A stretch of 10,155 nucleotides of DNA, taken from assembly GCA_964499865.1 (NCBI GenBank), contig CAZCPY010000113.1:1-10155 (forward strand), given 5' to 3'. This document shows positions 5,634 to 10,155 of this stretch, in pieces. Each line of letters starts with the position of its first letter. The first letter of the stretch is position 1. Made by a program: the position numbers and the translations under genes. The DNA is from JANOGU01 sp964499865 (lineage in GTDB: Bacteria; Pseudomonadota; Alphaproteobacteria; Rhodobacterales; Rhodobacteraceae). The notes under the pieces were generated by a model, which saw only the letters and a list, made by a program, of their open reading frames with translations, was not told the origin of the DNA and ran no database searches.

Positions 5634-6887
5634 ATGCCCACGCTCTGCCACGACTGTCTGGCGCAATCCGACGACCGCCCGGCCCGCTGCCCCGCCTGCC
5701 GGTCGCCGCGGCTGGTGACGCACGCGGAACTGTTCGACCTTACCATCGCCCACATGGACTGCGACGCCTTCTACGCCAGCGTCGAAAAGCGCGACCGTCC
5801 CGACCTGCGCGACAGGCCCGTGATCGTGGGCGGCGGCACGCGGGGGGTGGTCTCGACCTGCTGCTATCTCGCCCGCATCCGCGGCGTGCGGTCCGCGATG
5901 CCGATGTTCCAGGCGCTGCGGCTCTGCCCCGAGGCGGTGGTCGTCAAGCCGCGGATGGAGGTCTACGCCCAGGTCTCGCGCGCCATCCGCGGCATGATGG
6001 AGGCGCTGACCCCGGCCATCGAGCCGCTGTCGCTGGACGAGGCCTTCCTCGACCTGACCGGCACCGCGCGGCTGCACGGCGCACCCGCGGCGGTGGTGCT
6101 GGCGGGCCTCCTGAACCGGATCGAGGCCGACCTCGGCGTGACCGGGTCGGTCGGCCTGTCGCACAACAAGTTCCTGGCCAAGATCGCCTCCGACCTCGAC
6201 AAGCCGCGGGGCTTCTCGGTCATCGGGCGGGCCGAAACGGGGGCCTTCCTCGCGGCACGGCCGGTGCGGGTGATCTGGGGCGTGGGCACGGCGACGCAAG
6301 GAGCGCTGGAGGCCGCGGGCATCCGCACGGTGGCCGACATCCTGCGCTGGGACCGCCGCGACCTGATCGCCCGCTTCGGGTCGACGGGCGACCGTCTGTG
6401 GTCGCTGGCCCGCGGGCTGGACAGCCGCCGGGTGGACGGGCGGAGGCCGGTCAGGTCGGTCTCGCGCGAGACCACCTTCGATGCGGACACCGGCGATCCC
6501 GACCTGATGCAGGGGCACCTGTGGCGGCTGTCGGAACAGCTTGCGGACCGTCTGAAGGCGCGCGGCATCGCCGGGCGGACGGTGACGCTGAAGGTCAAGC
6601 GCGCCGACTTCGCCCTGATCACCCGCCGCGCCACGCTGCCGCATCCGGTGCAGGGCTCCGACCGCATCTGGCGCGCGGCGCAGGGGCTTTACGACGCGCT
6701 CGGCAATGCCGGGCCCTGGCGGCTGGTAGGAGTCGGGCTGTCAGACCTGTCGCCCGCGGCAGAGACCGGGACGGGCGACCTGCTCGACCCAGAAGCCCGC
6801 CGCCGCGACGCGGCCGAGGCCGCCACCGACGCCATCCGCGCACGTTTCGGCGCCGACGCCATCATCCGCGGACGGGCGCTGCGGTAG
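5634..6887 (+). CDS. dinB: DNA polymerase IV with N-terminal four-cysteine extension
   Basis: DinB is a Y-family translesion polymerase that copies past damaged bases at the cost of fidelity. In the 417-residue product the catalytic palm starts at AHMDCDAFYASVE (metal ligand D42, steric-gate position Y47), the fingers carry PVIVGGGTRGVVST, and the second acidic pair is in PLSLDEAFLDLT (D135, E136). GLSHNKFLAKIASDLDKP and the helix-hairpin-helix around IWGVGTATQGALEAAGI follow, then the little-finger domain. Residues 5-22 form CHDC...CPAC, a zinc-ribbon-like pair absent from E. coli DinB; keeping it decides for the ATG at 5634. The C-terminus (RARFGADAIIRGRALR) shows no obvious beta-clamp motif. 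No GTTC-N7-GTTC SOS box is visible upstream. It is transcribed alone, against its neighbours. Confidence 0.95.
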   Translation: MPTLCHDCLAQSDDRPARCPACRSPRLVTHAELFDLTIAHMDCDAFYASVEKRDRPDLRDRPVIVGGGTRGVVSTCCYLARIRGVRSAMPMFQALRLCPEAVVVKPRMEVYAQVSRAIRGMMEALTPAIEPLSLDEAFLDLTGTARLHGAPAAVVLAGLLNRIEADLGVTGSVGLSHNKFLAKIASDLDKPRGFSVIGRAETGAFLAARPVRVIWGVGTATQGALEAAGIRTVADILRWDRRDLIARFGSTGDRLWSLARGLDSRRVDGRRPVRSVSRETTFDADTGDPDLMQGHLWRLSEQLADRLKARGIAGRTVTLKVKRADFALITRRATLPHPVQGSDRIWRAAQGLYDALGNAGPWRLVGVGLSDLSPAAETGTGDLLDPEARRRDAAEAATDAIRARFGADAIIRGRALR

Positions 6888-6930
6888 GGGGCGGGAACCG
6901 GGCCGGGCCGGTCAGGCCCTTCCGGCGAAG

Positions 6931-7036
6931 GGTGCTTCCCTCCCCCCTCGTGGGGGAGGGAGAGGATGGGGGGGGGCGCCCGGCCCGGCCGTACTGCCCC
7001 CATCCCCGCCCCGCGCGCGGTGGGAGGCGCCCGCGG
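6931..7036 (+). repeat. G/C-tract repeat, copy 1 (plus orientation)
   Basis: This roughly 106-base stretch begins GGTGCTTCCCTCCC and ends GAGGCGCCCGCG. Its first part forms a 9-bp hairpin (6938-6946 with 6952-6960), followed by GGGAGAGGATGG and a nine-G run. The same beginning, middle (GTGGGGGAGGGAGAGG) and end occur in reverse orientation at 8176-8280. It fills most of the 167-base gap between the convergent dinB and alcohol dehydrogenase genes and could serve as a bidirectional transcript end. The G-runs also give it G-quadruplex potential. Confidence 0.75.
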
Positions 7037-7054
7037 TCCGGCGGCGCGCGCGCT

Positions 7055-8111
7055 TCAGAACCGCGTGATGACCTGCATCCCCAGGCCCGGAAAGCCGTCC
7101 ATCGACATCAGCGCCGCGGGCGCCTGATCCAGCGCGATTTCCTGCCCGACCAGACGGTCGGGGCGCAGCAGGCCCGCCGCGATCATGCGCAACATCGCCG
7201 GGTAGCGGTGCGCCTGCATGCCGTGGCTGCCACGGATCTCGATCTCGTGCGCGATGACCTTGTCCATCGGCATCGGCGCGCGGGCATGGTCGGCCAGCAT
7301 CAGCCCGACCTGCACATGCCGCCCGCGCTTGCGCAGGCAGCGGACCGAGTTCATCGCGGTCACCGCATGGCCAAGCGCGTCGAGCGACAGATGCGCCCCG
7401 CCCCCGGTGATGTCGCGGATCGCCTGCACGACCGATCCCTGCGTCCCGTCCACGACCGCCGCGGCCCCGATCCGGCGGGCGAAGGCGAGCTTGTCCCCGG
7501 CGATGTCAACCGCCACCACCTGCGCGCCTGCCGCCGCCGCGATCATGATCGCCGACAGCCCCACGCCGCCGCAGCCGTGCACCGCCACCCATTCCCCCGC
7601 CGCCACGCGGCCCTTGTCGATGACGGCGGAAAATGCGGTGACAAAGCGGCAGCCCAGGCCCGCGGCGGTGGCAAATCCCATCTCCTCGGGCAGGCGCACC
7701 AGGTTCAGGTCGGCGTAGTCGAGCGCCACGCATTCGGCGAAGGACCCCCAGCAGGTGAACCCCGGCTGCACCTGGTTGTCGCAGATGTGCTGGTGGCCGG
7801 TGGCGCATTCCGGGCAATGGCCGCAGCCCGAAACGAAGGGCACCGTCACCCGGTCCCCCACGCGCCAGTTGCGCACCTCCGGCCCCACCGCCGCCACGGT
7901 CCCCGCAAGTTCGTGGCCGGGGACGTGGGGCAGGCGGATGTCGGGGTCATGCCCNNNNNNNNNNGTCATGCCCCATCCAGCCGTGCCAGTCCGACCGGCA
8001 GAGCCCGGTCGCCTCGACCTTCACCACGACGCCCGCCGGCGGGGGCGCCGGGTCGGGCAGGGTGGCGACGGTCGGCGGCTGGCCGAAGGCCTCGTAAACG
8101 ACGGCGCGCAT
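7055..8111 (-). CDS. Zinc-dependent medium-chain alcohol dehydrogenase (split by N gap)
   Basis: This is an NAD(P)-dependent medium-chain dehydrogenase/reductase that oxidises an alcohol to an aldehyde or ketone; the substrate cannot be read from the sequence. Merging the nine bases repeated on both sides of the N run gives 345 residues in one frame. Catalytic zinc ligands are C38 (GLCRSDWHGW), H60 with E61 (PHVPGHELAG) and C148 (GLGCRF). The structural-zinc lobe has C90, C93, C96 and C104 (GCGHCPECATGHQHIC). The Rossmann motif GCGGVG is at 173-178, and D196 at the end of the second beta strand suggests NAD over NADP. The ATG at 8111 has a GGAGGT ribosome-binding site. It follows dnaJ on the same strand but is separated by about 200 bases and a repeat, and is bracketed by two inverted repeat copies. 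Confidence 0.93.
7955..7964. other. Assembly gap (10 N) inside the alcohol dehydrogenase gene
   Basis: The nine bases GTCATGCCC occur immediately left of the N run and again immediately right of it. They encode the same Gly-His-Asp residues in both flanks. Collapsing N run and duplicate yields an uninterrupted dehydrogenase with normal spacing between catalytic Cys38 and His60, so the gap is very probably an unmerged contig overlap. Confidence 0.95.
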
Positions 8112-8175
8112 GGGACCTCCGGTTCGGCTGGACGACCCATCATAGCGCCCGGTCCCGCCTGACGGAACCGCCGGG

Positions 8176-8280
8176 CGCGGGCGCCTCCCCTCCCCTTCGT
8201 GGGGAGGGGGGGCGCGCGGGATCGGCCGGGGCACCCCCCACCCTCTCCCTCCCCCACGGGGGGGGGGGGAGGGAAGCACC
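8176..8280 (-). repeat. G/C-tract repeat, copy 2 (minus orientation)
   Basis: The reverse complement of this 105-base stretch begins GGTGCTTCCCTCCC and ends GAGGCGCCCGCG, like the copy at 6931-7036. It contains two stems: 8184-8195 with 8201-8212 (12 pairs on the plus strand, including one G-T) and a C/G-tract stem around 8248-8273. It lies between the dnaJ stop and the alcohol dehydrogenase start and may end the dnaK-dnaJ message. A run of 12 G at 8258-8269 makes its exact length uncertain. Confidence 0.75.
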
Positions 8281-8310
8281 CGGGACGGTGAGGACCCGAC
8301 GGCCCGCGAC

Positions 8311-9462
8311 CTAGCCCTTCATCCCGTCCCAGAACCCCTTGACCTTGGCGAAGAAGGACGTGCCCTCGGGGTTGTTCTCCTCCGACAGGCGCTCGAACTC
8401 GCGCAGCAGGTCGCGCTGGCGGGCGGTCAGGTTGACGGGGGTTTCGACCGCCATCTCGATCACCATGTCGCCCGCCCCGCCGCCGCGCAGCGCGGGCATG
8501 CCCTTGCCGCGCAGGCGCATCTGCTTGCCCGACTGGCTGCCGGGGGGGACCTTCACGCGCGACGATCCGCCGTCGATCGTCGGCACCTCGACCTCGCCGC
8601 CAAGCGCCGCGACGGTCATGCTGACCGGCACGCGGCAGAACAGGTGCACGCCGTCGCGCTGGAAGATCGCGTGTTCCCGGACCTCGATGAAGATGTACAG
8701 GTCGCCCTGCGGCCCGCCGCGCATCCCGGCCTCGCCCTCGCCGGCCAGGCGGATGCGGGTGCCCGTCTCTACCCCGGGCGGGATGTTGACGCTGAGCGTG
8801 CGTTCCTTTTCCACCCGCCCCGCGCCGCCGCAGGCACGGCAGGGGTTCTTGACGATCTGGCCCGCGCCGTTGCAGGTCGGGCAGGTGCGTTCGACGGTGA
8901 AGAAGCCCTGCTGCCCGCGCACCTTGCCCATCCCCGAACAGGTCGGGCAGGTGACGGGTTCCGCCCCGCCTTCGGCGCCGGTGCCCTTGCAGACCTCGCA
9001 GGTCTGGGCGGAGGGCACGGTGATCGTCTTCTGCGACCCCTTGAACGCATCTTCCAGCGTGACGCGCAGGTTGTAGCGCAGGTCGGATCCGCGCTGCGCG
9101 CGGGCGCGCCCGCCGCCGCCGCCCTGGCGGCCCATGAAGTCGCCGAACAGGTCCTCGAACACGTCCGAAAACGCGCTGGCGAAGTCGCCCTGCTGGAACC
9201 CGCCGCGCGCGCCGCCGGGTCGCCCGCCCATCCCGCCTTCGAAGGCGGCGTGGCCGAAGCGGTCGTAGGCGGCCTTCTTCTGGTCGTCCTTCAGGACGTC
9301 GTAGGCCTCGTTCACCTCCTTGAAGGCGGCCTCGGCGTTCGGGTTGTCGGCGTTGCGGTCCGGGTGCAGTTCCTTGGCCTTCTGGCGGTAGGCCTTCTTC
9401 AGGTCCTCGGCGGATGCGCCCTTCGGGACCCCGAGCACCTCGTAGTAGTCGCGTTTTGCCAC
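8311..9462 (-). CDS. dnaJ: Molecular chaperone DnaJ (Hsp40)
   Basis: DnaJ delivers unfolded clients to DnaK and stimulates its ATPase. The 383-residue product has all type I parts: the J domain (about 4-70, HPD at 33-35), a Gly/Phe-rich region (about 70-118), the zinc-finger domain with four CxxC pairs (C155/C158, C172/C175, C194/C197, C208/C211), and the C-terminal client-binding domains ending FWDGMKG. I place the start at GTG 9462: it gives the family N-terminus MAKRDYYEVLGV, and the GGGG ribosome-binding site is eight bases before it. An in-frame ATG two codons upstream (9468) would leave only two bases of spacing. It follows dnaK with about 60 bases between, the usual dnaKJ arrangement. 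Confidence 0.97.
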   Translation of the reverse strand: MAKRDYYEVLGVPKGASAEDLKKAYRQKAKELHPDRNADNPNAEAAFKEVNEAYDVLKDDQKKAAYDRFGHAAFEGGMGGRPGGARGGFQQGDFASAFSDVFEDLFGDFMGRQGGGGGRARAQRGSDLRYNLRVTLEDAFKGSQKTITVPSAQTCEVCKGTGAEGGAEPVTCPTCSGMGKVRGQQGFFTVERTCPTCNGAGQIVKNPCRACGGAGRVEKERTLSVNIPPGVETGTRIRLAGEGEAGMRGGPQGDLYIFIEVREHAIFQRDGVHLFCRVPVSMTVAALGGEVEVPTIDGGSSRVKVPPGSQSGKQMRLRGKGMPALRGGGAGDMVIEMAVETPVNLTARQRDLLREFERLSEENNPEGTSFFAKVKGFWDGMKG

Positions 9463-9481
9463 GGGCATATCCCCATACCGT

Positions 9482-9512
9482 CAGGGGGCGGCCCGGTCGG
9501 ACCGCCCCCCTG
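9482..9512 (-). promoter_or_regulatory. Hairpin in the dnaK-dnaJ gap
   Basis: GGGGGCGG (9484-9491) pairs with CCGCCCCC (9502-9509), an 8-bp perfect stem extendable by three pairs with one bulged C. No T-run follows on the minus strand, so it is more likely an attenuating or mRNA-stabilising stem than a full terminator. It may lower dnaJ output relative to dnaK. Confidence 0.5.
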
Positions 9513-9526
9513 GTGCCGTCGCGGTG

Positions 9527-10155
9527 TCAGCCCCGCTTGCGCTTGTCCAGGTCCTCGAAGTCGGCGTCGACGACATCGTCGTCCACCGGCCGGGGATCGT
9601 CCTCGGCCCCGCCGCCTTCGGCCTGGCTGGACTTGTAGATCGCCTCGCCCAGCTTCATCGCGGCTTCGGTCAGGTTCTGGATGCCGCCGCGGATCTTGCC
9701 CGAATCCTCGCCCTTGAGCGCCTCTTCCAGCGGCTGCATGGAAAGTTCGATCGCCTCGACGGTCGAGGGATCGACCTTGTCGCCGTGGTCCTTGAGCGAC
9801 TTGCGGGTCGAGTGCAGCAGGCTTTCGCCCTGGTTCTTCAGTTCGACCAGCTCGCGGCGCTTCTTGTCGGCCTCGGCATTGGCCTCGGCGTCGCGCACCA
9901 TCTTGTCGATCTCGTCATCCGACAGGCCGCCCGAGGCCTGGATGGTGATCTGCTGCGCGCGGCCCGTGCCTTTGTCCTTGGCGGACACCGACACGATGCC
10001 GTTGGCGTCGATGTCGAAGGTCACCTCGATCTGCGGCACGCCGCGCGGCGCGGGGGGGATCTGTTCCAGGTTGAACTGGCCCAGCATCTTGTTGTCCGCG
10101 GCCATCTCGCGCTCGCCCTGGAAGACCCGGATCGTCACCGCGTTCTGGTTGTCCT
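9527..10155 (-). CDS. dnaK: Molecular chaperone DnaK (Hsp70), C-terminal part (partial)
   Basis: DnaK binds hydrophobic segments of unfolded proteins in an ATP-controlled cycle with DnaJ and GrpE. The visible 208 complete codons (plus two bases of another) run from the window edge to TGA at 9527 and cover the second half of the substrate-binding domain and the helical lid. Diagnostic segments are DNQNAVTIRVFQGERE, the beta-sandwich end LEQIPPAPRGVPQIEVTFD followed by DANGIVSVSAKDKGTG, and the lid from GLSDDEIDKMVRDAEANAE. The acidic tail DDDVVDADFEDLDKRKRG is the usual alphaproteobacterial ending. The ATPase domain and start lie outside the window. Confidence 0.98.
   Translation of the reverse strand, partial: DNQNAVTIRVFQGEREMAADNKMLGQFNLEQIPPAPRGVPQIEVTFDIDANGIVSVSAKDKGTGRAQQITIQASGGLSDDEIDKMVRDAEANAEADKKRRELVELKNQGESLLHSTRKSLKDHGDKVDPSTVEAIELSMQPLEEALKGEDSGKIRGGIQNLTEAAMKLGEAIYKSSQAEGGGAEDDPRPVDDDVVDADFEDLDKRKRG

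Noticed and set aside
4173..6644. Long minus-strand frame running antisense to dinB and through the first N gap
   Set aside because: It covers dinB in antisense and changes meaning at the N run; only its segment from 5462 toward the gap is a real gene, and the rest is shadow sequence.
7055..8111. Alcohol dehydrogenase as a frameshifted pseudogene
   Set aside because: The only break is at the N run, and collapsing the duplicated nine bases restores an intact enzyme with all zinc ligands and the Rossmann motif.
6931..8280. Composite transposon made of the two inverted repeats
   Set aside because: There is no transposase and no visible target-site duplication; the repeats are short and tract-rich, so I report only the repeat pair.
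5504..8314. 936-codon plus-strand frame through dinB and antisense to the dehydrogenase
   Set aside because: It is out of frame with the clear dinB polymerase motifs, crosses the second N run and shows only Arg/Pro/Gly-rich shadow composition.

Overview
The window is GC-rich and reads as a chromosomal segment of an alphaproteobacterium, most likely a member of the Rhodobacteraceae. The evidence is the gene order rpoB-rplL-rplJ-rplA-rplK-nusG-secE, the sequence style of the L10, L12, DinB and DnaJ proteins, and the palindromic intergenic repeats. No species can be named from this. It is essentially housekeeping DNA: I see no phage, insertion sequence, CRISPR array, toxin-antitoxin pair, tRNA or rRNA.

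Layout. Positions 1-4121 (minus strand) hold the transcription/translation cluster. In transcription order it is secE, nusG, rplK (L11), rplA (L1), rplJ (L10), rplL (L7/L12) and the first 140 codons of rpoB. The gaps between these genes carry most of the regulatory signal: a strong intrinsic terminator between secE and nusG, a hairpin in the rplK leader (possible L1 site), a 309-base rplA-rplJ spacer with a REP-like inverted repeat and stable hairpins (possible L10 leader), and large hairpins between rplL and rpoB.

Positions 4208-5462 (minus) hold an unrecognised membrane protein of about 413 residues, interrupted by a run of 10 N. Divergent from it is a DNA polymerase IV gene (5634-6887, plus) whose protein has an N-terminal four-cysteine extension. 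Next come a zinc-dependent alcohol dehydrogenase (7055-8111, minus), split by a second run of 10 N, then dnaJ and the 3' part of dnaK (minus).

The most useful observations are these. (1) Both N runs look like scaffolding artefacts inside single genes; the second is flanked by the same nine bases and closes perfectly in frame when they are merged. (2) A terminator sits in the secE-nusG gap with a candidate promoter before it, so nusG may be expressed by read-through or attenuation. (3) Two copies of a roughly 105-bp G/C-tract repeat lie in opposite orientation on either side of the alcohol dehydrogenase gene. (4) A conserved-looking hairpin repertoire fills the ribosomal-protein spacers. I did not find a clearly new multi-gene system.
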